Notes: generated from the letters alone by a model not told the origin. Positions 1 to 9,155 are shown, counted from the first letter of the stretch. The stretch is DNA of 64,000 nt from Acidocella sp. 20-57-95 (GCA_002255575.1 NCAT01000013.1:1-64000), one strand, 5' to 3'. Numbers and translations: made by a program.

Positions 1-8
1 CCACCCCA

Positions 9-98
<90 letters not shown>

Positions 99-471
99 TG
101 AAAAATCGATAGTCGTTTGATAAATTTAGAAAAGACACCGTTTTGACGTTCAGTATATACACTTTACAAAGTATTTTATTTGATGGTGCCAGCGCATTTT
201 TGCGGCGGCCCGATTCGGTTTTACGGCAAAATCAAACCGTACTACGACCGCCAAACTGGGTGTGGATAAAAAAATAAAATGACTCTTTGTCAATGGCTTA
301 AGAGTAATTTGCCCGCGATTCCAATGACTTCCGAAAAATTTCTATTTGACCACCTCAATCAATTGATCAATAAGACAGTCACCATAACACGGTGAATCTC
401 CGGGCCGTGCCCCGCTTCGTCCTTCACAGGAGGTCGGTGGTTTAGAAGGGAATCGGAGTCCTTCGATGGCA
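99..471. other. low-GC stretch after tRNA-Ser without a convincing gene
   Basis: About 370 bases that are clearly richer in A and T than the rest of the window. An open frame at 279-395 (plus strand, ATG start, 38 codons) reads as a plausible peptide beginning MTLCQWLKSNLPAI, but it has no good ribosome binding site and I recognise no family. It may be a fragment of a decayed gene. Position directly 3' of a tRNA, together with the foreign-looking gene at 502-930, suggests the remains of an integrated element. Confidence 0.4.
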
Positions 472-503
472 AAAAAGGGCGCCCAGTTTTGGGTGCCCTT
501 TTT
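472..503. terminator. bidirectional intrinsic terminator
   Basis: A 14-bp stem (472-485 with 490-503) with one G-T pair and the loop GTTT has an A tract on its left and a T tract on its right, so it can end transcription from either strand. It overlaps the stop codon of the minus-strand gene at 502-930 and most likely serves that gene. Confidence 0.8.
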
Positions 504-930
504 AATCCCAGACAGCGGTGCGGATCATTTGCCCTTTTTGTTTCGCTCTAGATAGGCGTCGACGCATCTCTAACTCATCGGTTAGATGAAGTGTTGTAAG
601 CCAAGTCTCCTGTCCAGATTTTGCTGATTTAACACCTAATACATACCGTTTGGGTTGCCGCCCACTGCTATCAACATATAAAAAGTCTAATTGATTGGGG
701 CGCGTCTTTGTGCACCAACCACGATTAATCATACTCTGTATAACGCCTAGGGCTTCGTGACCAAGGTGATGCTTCTCCCAAAGTTTCTTCGCATAAGCGC
801 CGTCAATCCTAACATCGGTTGATAGCGTTGGCATTTGGGCAGCAAGATCGCCCGGCAGAAAAGCTACTACCTGCACGTTCACCGTACCGCCGCGCAGGAA
901 TCGAATATACTGTCGATGGGTCAAGATCAT
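502..930 (-). CDS. hypothetical protein, possibly a phage-type BECR-fold nuclease
   Basis: This encodes 142 residues with no signal peptide or membrane segment. I cannot name a family with certainty. The middle and C-terminal part (a KHHLGHEALGVI helix near residues 53-64, a strand with YVDSSGRQPKRYVLGVK near 85-101, then ETWLTTLHLTDELE near 107-120) has the helix-strand-strand layout and R, W and T-T-x-H positions seen in phage barnase/EndoU/colicin/RelE-like (PBECR) nucleases. That assignment is inferred from pattern only. Base composition is clearly lower in GC than the surrounding genes, and it lies next to tRNA-Ser, which supports horizontal acquisition. It stands alone with its own terminator. 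The start at 930 has only a weak ribosome binding site. Confidence 0.6.
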   Translation of the reverse strand: MILTHRQYIRFLRGGTVNVQVVAFLPGDLAAQMPTLSTDVRIDGAYAKKLWEKHHLGHEALGVIQSMINRGWCTKTRPNQLDFLYVDSSGRQPKRYVLGVKSAKSGQETWLTTLHLTDELEMRRRLSRAKQKGQMIRTAVWD

Positions 931-1142
931 TTCGATGTTGCTAATATAGCCTATTTCGGTGAGTCGCTATCCGACTCCGTGTCAGCAAATTTCCAAATAA
1001 CATCCGATAAAATGTTTGTACAAAAACTAAATGTCGCTTTTGAGAGTCGGTAACATGGCTGCTTTGTTTAGTTTTTCGAGGTATGGTGGCCGGTGACGAA
1101 GGCTGGTTCGTCAAAAGCGCTCTCCGCCAGGTGGGTCCTGCT

Positions 1143-1343
1143 GTGAATTGCCTGTTCCCTGGTAACTTCTTTGGTCCCGGCGGGCCGGATGATGATGCTC
1201 ACAGGCGCGGGGCGTTGATGGGGCTGGTGATTGTTGGTCTCCTTATCATCGTCGGGCTTGGCCTTATGCATGTGCTGAAACAAGCGGGCGATGTGCAGGA
1301 TTGTGCGATGCAGGGCCGGACGAACTGCGTGCAGGTGCCTTGA
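1143..1343 (+). CDS. small single-pass membrane protein
   Basis: This encodes 66 residues from a GTG start at 1143; AGGTGG lies about ten bases upstream. An in-frame ATG at 1083 would add 20 residues but has a poorer context. A hydrophilic N-terminus with GPGGPDDDAHRRG is followed by one hydrophobic helix (LMGLVIVGLLIIVGLGLMHVL) and a short tail with two cysteines (DCAMQGRTNC). The arrangement recalls small conserved hypothetical membrane proteins of Acetobacteraceae; the function is unknown. It is a stand-alone gene between the low-GC segment and the EamA transporter. Confidence 0.6.
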   Translation: MNCLFPGNFFGPGGPDDDAHRRGALMGLVIVGLLIIVGLGLMHVLKQAGDVQDCAMQGRTNCVQVP

Positions 1344-1501
1344 GGCTGTGGTGGGTGTGCCGGGTGAAGGGACGATGTCTCGAAGATCTCTGGCCTTTGT
1401 TTCTGCAACCCTGCAAGCCCGGTGGCGGCGTTCTCACATCATTTGAATGATGGTTACTTGTAGCCACGGGCCGTCCATGAGCCCCGCGGGAAAGCTTGAT
1501 C

Positions 1502-2392
1502 ATGCAAAATACCTCACTCAGCCTACGGCACGGCTTGCTTGCATTGGCTGTTATGGCGGTATGGGGCAGTAATTTTGTCATTATCCGCTTGGGGCTGGAC
1601 CAGTTTCCGCCGTTTTTATTCGCGGGGCTGCGCTTTAGCCTTGCCGCCCTGCCAGGGGTGTTTTTTCTGCCCCGGCCGGCGGTGCCGTGGCGGAATTTGG
1701 CAGCCTATGGCGTGTTAATCGGCTCTGGACAATTCGGGTTGCTGTTTCTGGCGATGAACGGGCATATCTCACCGGGCCTCGCCTCGTTGGTGATCCAGGT
1801 GCAAGTGTTTTTCACCATTTTCATCTCGATGGCGCGCAGCGGCGAGCGGTTGCAGCCATTTCAGATTGTCTCCTCGCTCCTGGCTGTGAGCGGGATCGTG
1901 GTGATTGCCGCGCATGTGAACGGCCACACCACACCGCTTGGCCTGGGGCTGGTTCTGCTTGCTGCCGCGTGCTGGGCCTCGGGCAATATTGTCGCGCGCG
2001 AAGGTGCGCCCCAAAATTTTCTGGCTTACGTGGTATGGGGCAGCCTGTTTTCGGCGCCGCCTTTGCTGGCTCTGTCCCTGCTTATTGATGGACCGACCGC
2101 CATCGCCCAGGCCGTAACCCATGCCACACTTGGCGCTTGGGTTGCGGTGGTGTGGCAGTCGCTCGGCAATAGTTGGTTTGGTTATGCCAGCTGGGCGTTT
2201 TTACTGGCGCGCTACCCATCCGCCACCATCAGCCCGATGGCGCTGTTGGTGCCGGTGTTTGGCATGGCAGCCTCGGTGTTTTGGCTGGGCGAGCCCATGC
2301 CAGGTTGGAAATTAGCCGCCGCTGCTTTGGTGATTTTCGGATTGGCGGTCAGCGTGTTTTACCCGCGCCTGCGCCCGCTGCGGCCGGCGTGA
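1502..2392 (+). CDS. EamA-family (DMT) exporter
   Basis: This encodes 296 residues in the two-domain, ten-helix arrangement of EamA/RhaT-type drug/metabolite transporters. The N-terminal half begins with the family-typical AVWGSNFVIIRLGLDQFPP and LFAGLRF; the second half repeats the fold and ends VFWLGEPMPGWKLAAAALVIFG. The overall pattern resembles the O-acetylserine/cysteine exporter EamA of E. coli, but substrate cannot be read from sequence. The ATG at 1502 is preferred over a TTG at 1496 in the same frame. No partner gene is adjacent; the TPR gene downstream is convergent. Confidence 0.85.
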   Translation: MQNTSLSLRHGLLALAVMAVWGSNFVIIRLGLDQFPPFLFAGLRFSLAALPGVFFLPRPAVPWRNLAAYGVLIGSGQFGLLFLAMNGHISPGLASLVIQVQVFFTIFISMARSGERLQPFQIVSSLLAVSGIVVIAAHVNGHTTPLGLGLVLLAAACWASGNIVAREGAPQNFLAYVVWGSLFSAPPLLALSLLIDGPTAIAQAVTHATLGAWVAVVWQSLGNSWFGYASWAFLLARYPSATISPMALLVPVFGMAASVFWLGEPMPGWKLAAAALVIFGLAVSVFYPRLRPLRPA

Positions 2393-2405
2393 GGGCTACG
2401 CCAAC

Positions 2406-2837
2406 TTATCCGTTTTCGTCACATCTGGCCCGTAGCGCCGCAATCTCAGGATCATCGGGGGCCAGCGTGGCTGCTTCATTAAACCGCGCATGTGCCGCGG
2501 CCACCTGCCCGGTCTGGTACAGCGCCACCCCAAAATAAGCGAGCGTTTCGGCCCGCAAATCCTCATTTACCGAAGCCAGCCCGTCCGCCAATAGCGCGGT
2601 ATAATCCGCCACGGCTGCGGCGAAGTCAGACATTTCAACGCGCGCCCGCGCCCGCAGCCGCAGCACGTTCGGGCGGGAGCCTTGCGGTAGATCATGAAGC
2701 TGCAACAGCGCATCGGCCGCCGTGCGCAATGCCGGGTAATCTGGTACCTCTAAGGCCGCCATTAATTTTGCAAACGCCAGGGGTAGATCATCCGCCGGGG
2801 CTGTGGGTTTTGGTTTGAATAGCTCAAAGAGCGACAT
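2406..2837 (-). CDS. tetratricopeptide-repeat protein
   Basis: This encodes 143 cytoplasmic residues. The ATG at 2837 has the ribosome binding site AAGGAG seven bases upstream, so a longer frame starting at 2936 is rejected. After an N-terminal FELFKPKP segment, alanine-rich helix pairs contain TPR-like signatures such as AETLAYFGVALYQTGQVAAA and FNEAATLAPDDPEIAALRA near the C-terminus. TPR proteins are scaffolds; no partner is suggested by the neighbours, and the gene is convergent with the EamA exporter. Confidence 0.7.
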   Translation of the reverse strand: MSLFELFKPKPTAPADDLPLAFAKLMAALEVPDYPALRTAADALLQLHDLPQGSRPNVLRLRARARVEMSDFAAAVADYTALLADGLASVNEDLRAETLAYFGVALYQTGQVAAAHARFNEAATLAPDDPEIAALRARCDENG

Positions 2838-2986
2838 TTTTAGTCTCCTTGCGCAATAATTCTGCGGCGTTCGCCTGACTTCATCAAGAAAAAACCTGCG
2901 CTTTATTGTGGTATATGTCATTTCCCTTCGCGGCACTTTGCCCCTATGCTGGATGTGCGGTCAGTCTGGCCGGTAGGTGCTTGGTC

Positions 2987-3793
2987 ATGCGGCTCGCCGT
3001 CGGTTACGAAATTCTTTACCAGCTGCCTCAACCCACGCCGATGATGCTAACATTGAATGTGCATCACAGCCGTGCTGCCGATATTCTGGTGCCGGACCAT
3101 TTAACCACCAGCCCGGCGGTCCCGTTCAGCCAATATCGCGATGGTTTCGGCAATTGGTGCACCCGCTTGGTGGCACCTGCCGGCCAGTTCCGCATCGCCA
3201 GCGCTGGCACGGTGGCCGATTCCGGGCAGCCAGACCCGGTGCCACGGCATGCTTGGCAGCATCCGGTGCAGGACCTGCCAGATGAAACCCTCATTTTCCT
3301 GCTTGGCAGCCGCTATTGCGAAACCGACAAATTAACTGAAACCGCCTGGCACCTATTTGGCCACACAGCGCTCGGCTGGGCGCGGGTGCAAGCCGTGTGT
3401 GACTTTGTGCACCAGCATATTAAGTTCGATTACGCCCAGGCCCGCGCCACCCGCAGCGCGTTGGAAGCATTTCATGAAGGCGTTGGTGTTTGCCGGGATT
3501 ACGCCCAGCTTGCGGTGGCCTTTTGCCGCTGCCTGAATATTCCGGCGCGCTATTGTACCGGCTATTTAAGCGACCTTGGGGAACCCTATTCCCCGGTGCC
3601 GATGGATTTTGCCGGCTGGTTTGAGGCGTATTTAGGCGGGCAGTGGCATATGTTCGACCCGCGCAACAACAAGCCACGCCAAGGCAGGGTGCTGATTGCC
3701 ACCGGCCGGGATGCCACCGACGTTGCCATCACCAACACGTTTGGGCCAAACAGCCTCACCGGGTTTACCGTCTGGACGCATGCGGCAGACTAA
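2987..3793 (+). CDS. transglutaminase-like domain protein
   Basis: This encodes 268 residues starting MRLAVGYEILYQLP; the N-terminal half forms the beta-rich domain usual in bacterial transglutaminase-like proteins (residues 1-120). The core holds the cysteine motif GVCRDYAQLAVAFCRCLNIP followed by ARYCTGY, then MDFAGWFEAYLGGQWHMFDPR. In classical members the last motif reads H-A-W-x-E and supplies the catalytic histidine. Here Ala-Gly precede the Trp, so the histidine is not at its usual place, while the Asp of FDPR is kept. Related rhizobial proteins that I recall carry Ser-Ala there, so this may be a subfamily trait. Substrate unknown. The gene is monocistronic as far as can be seen. Confidence 0.82.
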   Translation: MRLAVGYEILYQLPQPTPMMLTLNVHHSRAADILVPDHLTTSPAVPFSQYRDGFGNWCTRLVAPAGQFRIASAGTVADSGQPDPVPRHAWQHPVQDLPDETLIFLLGSRYCETDKLTETAWHLFGHTALGWARVQAVCDFVHQHIKFDYAQARATRSALEAFHEGVGVCRDYAQLAVAFCRCLNIPARYCTGYLSDLGEPYSPVPMDFAGWFEAYLGGQWHMFDPRNNKPRQGRVLIATGRDATDVAITNTFGPNSLTGFTVWTHAAD

Positions 3794-3993
3794 ACCTGCC
3801 GCAGCACGCCAGCCGGGTTTGGCCCGACCGCAAATTCCCTGCCCCCCCCCCGGCAGCAAAATGCGCTGAATTTGGCGCAACTGTAGCCCACGCCGATTTC
3901 AGTCAATTCATGCCCGCTGTGATAAGTTGCGGGCATAAAAATTCACGGTTAAGCAACGCTCAGCCTTTCTTGAAATTCAGCATATGGGGTCCC
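3794..3993. other. 200-bp intergenic gap with a C10 run
   Basis: There is no gene or convincing hairpin here. A run of ten C residues (3842-3851) lies about 140 bp upstream of the gamma-glutamyltransferase-like gene. The plus-strand frame stays open through the gap, but the translation has no protein-like character and the lipoprotein signal begins only at 3994. Confidence 0.6.
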
Positions 3994-5256
3994 ATGGCTT
4001 TGCAACATTCTCCGCTCCTTCGCGCCGCCCCTTTGCTGGCCGCCATCACTTTGCCGCTTACGGGCTGCGGGTTCGGCAATTCGCTGCTGGGCGGCGACAG
4101 TGCTGCGGCCAGCCTGGGCCAGGCGGCGGCTGCGCCCACGGTGTTCGGTTATGCGGTGGCCGATGAGCCGCAAGCGGCTTTGGTGGCGCGCCAAATCCTC
4201 AATGATGGCGGCAACGCCGCCGACGCCGCCGCGGCCGCCGGGTTTGCGATGGCGGTTACCTTACCCTCCCGCGCTGGTCTGGGCGGCGGCGGGTCCTGCA
4301 TTATTAAAATGCCAGGTGCGCAGGGCAACCCGCAGCCGGCCGTAACGCTTATATTCCCGCCGGCCAGCAATTCCGCCCAGGGTGACCGGCCCGCCGCAGC
4401 CCCCACCATGGCGCGCGGCTTGCTGGCTTTGCAGGCCCGTTATGGCACTTTGCCCTATGCCAGCGTGATCGCGCCCGCTGAGCGGCTGGCTGCCGGGGGC
4501 GTGCCGGTTTCCCCGGCTTTGGCGGCTGACCTGCAGGTGGTGGGCAATGCTTTGCTGGCCGACCCGGCCGCGCGGGCGGTTTTTGCAGCGCCGGGCGGCG
4601 GGGTGTTGCCCGCCGGTGCCAATCTGGTGCAGCCGGACCTGGCCACCACACTGGAAATTCTCCGCACCCAGGATGTTGAAGGGCTGTATAAAGGTAGCTT
4701 CGGGACGCAGTTTCTCGCGGCGGCTAACCAAGCTGGTGGCGGCCTGACGCAAGCGGACCTGGACGCGGCCCTGCCGCATTATGGCAAACCAAATGTCAGC
4801 AAAATCAGCGGTGTGATGGTCGCTACCATTCCCACCGCCGCGCCATCAGCCAACCTGCCGGCCTCGGCCGCGTTTGCCGCTTTGGACAAAAATGGCGGTG
4901 TGGTCGCGTGCGCTACCACCATGAATAATCTGTTCGGTACTGGCCGGATTGCGCCTGGCACCGGCATTCTGCTGGCGGCTTCGCCCCGCGCTGTGCCGGC
5001 CCCGCTGCTGGCGGCGGGCATTGCCTATTCAGGCGGCGAATTCCGCGCCGCCGTGACCGGCACCGGCCAGGAAGGTGCGGCGGTTGCCGTTGCCGATGGT
5101 CTGGCCAATGCACTTGCCAAAACCCCAGCGGCCCAAGTGCCGGAGCCGGGCCGCGCCAACATCATCGCCTGCCCCGGCGGTGTGCCGGGCGGGGAGGCGA
5201 GCTGTACGGCCAGCGCCGACCCGCGTGGCCAGGGCCTTGCCATCGGCGGACGCTAA
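3994..5256 (+). CDS. gamma-glutamyltransferase-like lipoprotein with an altered active site
   Basis: This encodes 420 residues, against about 550-580 for typical gamma-glutamyltransferases (GGT). It starts with a lipoprotein signal ending in the lipobox LTGC (Cys25), so the product should be anchored in the cell envelope. GGT features are recognisable: the N-terminal AVADEPQAALVARQILNDGGNAADAAAA block, the GLGGGG turn near residue 98, and GTGRIAPGTGILLAASP. The nucleophile motif T-T-H-F/Y is replaced by S-A-A-F (Ser291), although the following A-A-L-D and the GTGILL oxyanion region are preserved. It may be a weakly active or non-catalytic relative; the activity is not established. The aminotransferase gene follows after two bases, suggesting co-transcription. 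Confidence 0.75.
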   Translation: MALQHSPLLRAAPLLAAITLPLTGCGFGNSLLGGDSAAASLGQAAAAPTVFGYAVADEPQAALVARQILNDGGNAADAAAAAGFAMAVTLPSRAGLGGGGSCIIKMPGAQGNPQPAVTLIFPPASNSAQGDRPAAAPTMARGLLALQARYGTLPYASVIAPAERLAAGGVPVSPALAADLQVVGNALLADPAARAVFAAPGGGVLPAGANLVQPDLATTLEILRTQDVEGLYKGSFGTQFLAAANQAGGGLTQADLDAALPHYGKPNVSKISGVMVATIPTAAPSANLPASAAFAALDKNGGVVACATTMNNLFGTGRIAPGTGILLAASPRAVPAPLLAAGIAYSGGEFRAAVTGTGQEGAAVAVADGLANALAKTPAAQVPEPGRANIIACPGGVPGGEASCTASADPRGQGLAIGGR

Positions 5257-5258
5257 CC

Positions 5259-6422
5259 TTGTTGAAAATTGGGGCCGGCGGGCTGGTGCCGCCGTTTCGG
5301 GTGATGGATGTCATCACCAAGGCCAACCAACGCGCTGCCACGCTACCGCCGGGTGCTGAGAAAATTCTGCGCATGGAGGTGGGCCAGCCCGGCACCGGCC
5401 TGCCGGAAGGCGCGCGTCTGGCTGCCGCCGCCGCGTTAAACGCGGGAGACCCGCTGGGCTATACGGAAGGTCTGGGCCGGGATTTCCTGCGCGCGCGGAT
5501 CGCCGCGCATTATCAGGATTGGTACGGGGTTACGCTCTCGCCCAGCCGGATCGCGGTGACATTTGGTGCCTCCGGTGCGTTTCCGCTTGCTTTTCTTACC
5601 TGCTTCAACCCAGGGGACCGTGTGGCACTCGCCGCCCCCTACTACCCGCCCTATGTGAACATCGCGACCGCACTGGGCCTTAAGCCCATTATTCTCCCGT
5701 GCGGCATCGAGACCGGTTTTCAGCCCACAATTTCCATGCTGGACGGGCTCGACCCCGCGCCGGACGGGCTGATTATCGCCAGCCCCGCCAACCCGACAGG
5801 TTCGATGCTGCACCCCGATGAGCTGGCAGCGTTGGCGCGCTACTGTCACGTAAAGGGGATAAGGCTGATTTCGGATGAGATTTACCATGGGCTGACCTAC
5901 GGCAAACCAGCCGCCAGTGCGGCGCAATTTTCAGAAAGTGCGATCGTTATCAATTCATTCAGCAAATATTTCTCGATGACCGGCTGGCGCATTGGCTGGA
6001 TGGTGCTGCCGGAGGATTTGGTGCGGGTGACCGAACGGCTGGCGCAAAACCTGTTTATCTCGCCGCCGCACCTTAGCCAGATTGCGGCGGCGGCGGCGTT
6101 TGATTGTCACGCAGAATTGCAAGCCAACCGCGCCAATTACGCCACTGCCCGCGAGATGCTTTTGGCCGGATTACCTGCCGCTGGATTCACCGATTTCTCG
6201 CCCCCCGATGGCGCGTTTTATGTCTATCTCAATACCACCGGCCACGCCCCCGATAGTGCGACCTTCTGCAACCGCCTGCTGGATGTTGCCAACATCGCCG
6301 CCACGCCGGGGCTGGATTTTGACTCAGCCCATGGCCAGAATTTCTTCCGCCTTAGCTATTGCGCACCCTTGACCGATATTTCAGAGGCGATTAAACGGCT
6401 ATGCCGTATACGGCAGTATTAA
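5259..6422 (+). CDS. PLP-dependent class I/II aminotransferase
   Basis: This encodes 387 residues, the usual length for aspartate-aminotransferase-type enzymes. Recognisable motifs are SPANPTGSM (substrate and PLP Asn), SDEIYHGLTY (Asp and Tyr contacting the cofactor) and NSFSKYFSMTGWRIGWM, which carries the Schiff-base lysine. It transfers amino groups between amino and 2-oxo acids; the exact substrate is not predictable. A TTG start at 5259 fits the family N-terminus (VPPFRVMDV); an ATG 45 bases further in would remove part of that motif. It starts two bases after the GGT-like gene stops, so a functional link to glutamyl or amino-acid metabolism is possible. Confidence 0.88.
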   Translation: MLKIGAGGLVPPFRVMDVITKANQRAATLPPGAEKILRMEVGQPGTGLPEGARLAAAAALNAGDPLGYTEGLGRDFLRARIAAHYQDWYGVTLSPSRIAVTFGASGAFPLAFLTCFNPGDRVALAAPYYPPYVNIATALGLKPIILPCGIETGFQPTISMLDGLDPAPDGLIIASPANPTGSMLHPDELAALARYCHVKGIRLISDEIYHGLTYGKPAASAAQFSESAIVINSFSKYFSMTGWRIGWMVLPEDLVRVTERLAQNLFISPPHLSQIAAAAAFDCHAELQANRANYATAREMLLAGLPAAGFTDFSPPDGAFYVYLNTTGHAPDSATFCNRLLDVANIAATPGLDFDSAHGQNFFRLSYCAPLTDISEAIKRLCRIRQY

Positions 6423-6464
6423 GCAGTATGCGGAGACTACCCTCTTGGGGTAAATTCAACCCAT

Positions 6465-6494
6465 AGTAAGGTTACACACAGTAAGGTCACACAC
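6465..6494. repeat. 15-bp tandem dimer upstream of etfB
   Basis: AGTAAGGTTACACAC is followed directly by AGTAAGGTCACACAC, 40 bp before the etfB start. A similarly built dimer precedes the PAP2 gene at 22464. It could be a tandem regulator site or a simple replication duplication. Confidence 0.5.
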
Positions 6495-6533
6495 TGCGCC
6501 CTTCACAAACCACGGCAAACCAACAGGTCCAGC

Positions 6534-7283
6534 ATGAAACTCCTTGTCCCCGTAAAACGCGTTGTTGATTATAACGTCAAAGTCCGCGTGAAATCTGACC
6601 AGTCAGCGGTGGAAACCGCTGGTGTGAAAATGTCGATGAACCCGTTCGATGAGATCGCGGTCGAGGAAGCGGTGCGGCTGAAGGAAAAAGGCGTCGCCAC
6701 TGAAATCATCGCCGTGTCAGCGGGTGTCACCGCTTGCCAGGAAACCATCCGCACGGCGCTCGCCATGGGGGCTGACCGCGGCATTCTGGTGGAAACCGAT
6801 GCAGCACTCGAGCCACTCGCGGTTGCCAAGATACTGAAAGCCTTGGTTGAAAAAGAAGCCATCGATCTGGTTATCATGGGCAAGCAAGCGATTGATGACG
6901 ACATGAACGCCACCGGCCAGATGCTGGCGGCATTGCTTGGCTGGCCGCAAGGCACATTTGCCAGCAAGGTTGAAATTGCGGGGGGCAAGGCCACCATTAC
7001 CCGCGAAATTGATGGCGGGCTGGAGACCATTGCGCTGCAGCTCCCCGCCGTGGTCACCACCGACCTTCGCTTGAACGAGCCGCGCTACGCCTCGCTGCCC
7101 AACATCATGAAGGCGCGGAAAAAAACCATCGATACCATCAAGCCGGAAGATTTAGGCGTTAATCCGGCGCCGCGTTTGACCACGATCAAGGTTACTGAAC
7201 CGCCAGCACGTAAAGCTGGCATTAAGGTGCCCGATGTCGCTGCCCTGCTTGAGAAACTCCGCAACGAAGCAAAGGTGATCTAA
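6534..7283 (+). CDS. etfB: electron transfer flavoprotein beta subunit
   Basis: This encodes 249 residues, the normal length. The N-terminus [20 protein letters not shown] and the region [20 protein letters not shown] followed by [19 protein letters not shown] match EtfB of the classical mitochondrial/alphaproteobacterial type, which binds AMP. With EtfA it collects electrons from acyl-CoA and other dehydrogenases and passes them to ETF:ubiquinone oxidoreductase. It lies two bases upstream of etfA, and the etfA stop overlaps hbd, so the three genes form one operon for fatty-acid or amino-acid oxidation. Confidence 0.97.
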   Translation: MKLLVPVKRVVDYNVKVRVKSDQSAVETAGVKMSMNPFDEIAVEEAVRLKEKGVATEIIAVSAGVTACQETIRTALAMGADRGILVETDAALEPLAVAKILKALVEKEAIDLVIMGKQAIDDDMNATGQMLAALLGWPQGTFASKVEIAGGKATITREIDGGLETIALQLPAVVTTDLRLNEPRYASLPNIMKARKKTIDTIKPEDLGVNPAPRLTTIKVTEPPARKAGIKVPDVAALLEKLRNEAKVI

Positions 7284-7285
7284 CC

Positions 7286-8215
7286 ATGACCGCTCTGGTT
7301 CTTATCGATTTCGACGCTGCTGGCATCAAGCAGCCAACCCGTTCGGCCATCGCCGCTGCCGCCAAATTAGGTGAGGTGCATGCGCTGGTGGCGGGCGAAA
7401 ATGTTGCTGCCACTGCCGAGGCAGCCGCCAAAATTGCCGGTGTTGCGAAGGTACTGGTGGCTGATCATGCGGCCTACGCCCATGCGCTGGCTGAACCGCT
7501 CGCCGCCCTGATCGTTGGGCTCGCGGGCGGCTACTCCCATATCATGGCTGCCTCCACCGCCACTGGCAAAAACGTCATGCCGCGCATTGCGGCGCTGCTG
7601 GACAGCCAGCCGATTTCTGACATCTCAGATGTTGTGGATGCCGATACCTTCGTGCGCCCGATCTACGCGGGCAATGCGCTTGCCACCGTAAAATCGGCGG
7701 ACGCGAAAAAAATCATCACGGTGCGGGCTGCCAGTTTTGACCCCGCCCCGGCTACCGGCGGTTCAGCAAGCATCGAGGCAATTACGGGCGAGTCTGCCAA
7801 TGCAGGTTCCACCTATCTGTCCTCCGAGCTTTCCAAATCCGAACGGCCCGAGCTCACCGCTGCGAAAATCATCGTCTCGGGTGGGCGCGGCATGCAAAAT
7901 GGCGATAATTTTGATAAGCTCATCGTGCCGGTGGCGGATAAACTCCATGCCGCCGTTGGTGCCTCGCGCGCTGCGGTGGATGCCGGGTTTGTGCCGAATG
8001 ATTACCAGGTGGGCCAGACCGGCAAGGTGGTCGCGCCTGATCTTTACGTCGCGGTCGGCATCTCGGGTGCTATTCAGCATCTGGCGGGCATGAAGGATTC
8101 TAAAGTTATCGTCGCGATCAATAAGGACGAAGACGCCCCGATCTTCCAGGTGGCCGATTACGGCTTGGTCGGCGATCTTTTCACCATTCTGCCTGAATTG
8201 GAAAAATCACTATGA
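7286..8215 (+). CDS. etfA: electron transfer flavoprotein alpha subunit
   Basis: This encodes 309 residues, full length. The C-terminal FAD-binding domain is clear: [18 protein letters not shown] sequence near residue 196, [20 protein letters not shown] and the FAD clamp [20 protein letters not shown] followed by [15 protein letters not shown]. It partners EtfB and holds the redox-active FAD. Its stop codon overlaps the start of the downstream hydroxyacyl-CoA dehydrogenase gene by four bases (ATGA), showing translational coupling. Confidence 0.97.
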   Translation: MTALVLIDFDAAGIKQPTRSAIAAAAKLGEVHALVAGENVAATAEAAAKIAGVAKVLVADHAAYAHALAEPLAALIVGLAGGYSHIMAASTATGKNVMPRIAALLDSQPISDISDVVDADTFVRPIYAGNALATVKSADAKKIITVRAASFDPAPATGGSASIEAITGESANAGSTYLSSELSKSERPELTAAKIIVSGGRGMQNGDNFDKLIVPVADKLHAAVGASRAAVDAGFVPNDYQVGQTGKVVAPDLYVAVGISGAIQHLAGMKDSKVIVAINKDEDAPIFQVADYGLVGDLFTILPELEKSL

Positions 8216-9087
8216 GCATTAAATCCATCGGCGTCATCGGGGCCGGCTTGATGGGCAATGGCATCGCCCATACCGCCTTGTTAGCAGGCTTCGACGTGGT
8301 GCTGGTGGATGCCGTGCAAGCGGCGTTGCCGAAAGCTGTTGCCACCATGACCAAAAACATGGAGCGGCAGGTTCATAAACAAACCATCACGGCTGAAACG
8401 ATGCAGGAGGCCCTGCACCGGCTGCACACCACTACCGAATATGGCAAGTTTATTGACTGTGACATCATCATCGAGGCTGCCCCCGAGCGCCAGGAGCTAA
8501 AACAAAAAATCTATAACGCGCTGATCCCGAATTTGCGGCCTGATACCATCATTGCCTCCAACACGTCCTCGATTTCCATCACGCGCCTGGCCGCCATGAC
8601 AGACCGGCCCGGCAAATTCATTGGCATGCATTTCTTCAACCCGGTGCCGATGATGAAATTGGTGGAAATTATTCGCGGCATCGCGACCGATGATGAAACC
8701 TACAAAACCGTGTTTGCACTGTCTAAACAACTCGGCAAAACCGTCGCGACGGCGGAAGATTCCCCCGGCTTCATTGTTAACCGCATTCTGTGCCCGATGC
8801 TGAATGAAGCGATTTTTGCGTTGTTTGAAGGTGTGGGCACGGTGGAGTCGATCGATGCCGGGATGAAATTGGGTGCGAACCACCCGATGGGCCCGCTGGA
8901 ATTGTGTGACTTTGTCGGGCTGGATACGCTGCTTTCGGTGATGCATGTGCTGCATCAGAATCTCGGTGAGGATAAATACCGCCCCTGCCCGCTGCTGGTA
9001 AAATATGTCGATGCTGGCTGGCTTGGCCGTAAATCCGGCAAGGGTTTCTATGATTATTCCACCACGCCGCCGAAGCCGACGAAGTAA
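8212..9087 (+). CDS. 3-hydroxybutyryl-CoA dehydrogenase
   Basis: This encodes 291 residues, a normal length for the monofunctional 3-hydroxyacyl-CoA dehydrogenase family (Hbd/PaaH type). An N-terminal Rossmann motif [14 protein letters not shown] binds NAD(P); [13 protein letters not shown] and [17 protein letters not shown] carry the catalytic Ser/His/Asn neighbourhood, and the C-terminal helical domain ends [10 protein letters not shown]. It oxidises 3-hydroxyacyl-CoA (or reduces acetoacetyl-CoA). It is coupled to etfBA, consistent with beta-oxidation or polyhydroxybutyrate-related metabolism. The REP array begins about 70 bp after its stop. Confidence 0.94.
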   Translation: MSIKSIGVIGAGLMGNGIAHTALLAGFDVVLVDAVQAALPKAVATMTKNMERQVHKQTITAETMQEALHRLHTTTEYGKFIDCDIIIEAAPERQELKQKIYNALIPNLRPDTIIASNTSSISITRLAAMTDRPGKFIGMHFFNPVPMMKLVEIIRGIATDDETYKTVFALSKQLGKTVATAEDSPGFIVNRILCPMLNEAIFALFEGVGTVESIDAGMKLGANHPMGPLELCDFVGLDTLLSVMHVLHQNLGEDKYRPCPLLVKYVDAGWLGRKSGKGFYDYSTTPPKPTK

Positions 9088-9155
9088 GGAATAGGCGTCA
9101 GCCGCTACAACCCGGGATGCGCGCTTGGGCTTGCGTGGTGCGCGCGCAGCCTTTC

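Noticed and set aside
279..395. 38-codon plus-strand gene downstream of tRNA-Ser
   Set aside because: The peptide looks plausible, but there is no ribosome binding site, family match or neighbour support, so it is kept only as a note in the low-GC region.
3643..3993. 117-residue N-terminal extension of the GGT-like protein
   Set aside because: It overlaps the transglutaminase gene and would bury a clear lipoprotein signal peptide starting at 3994.
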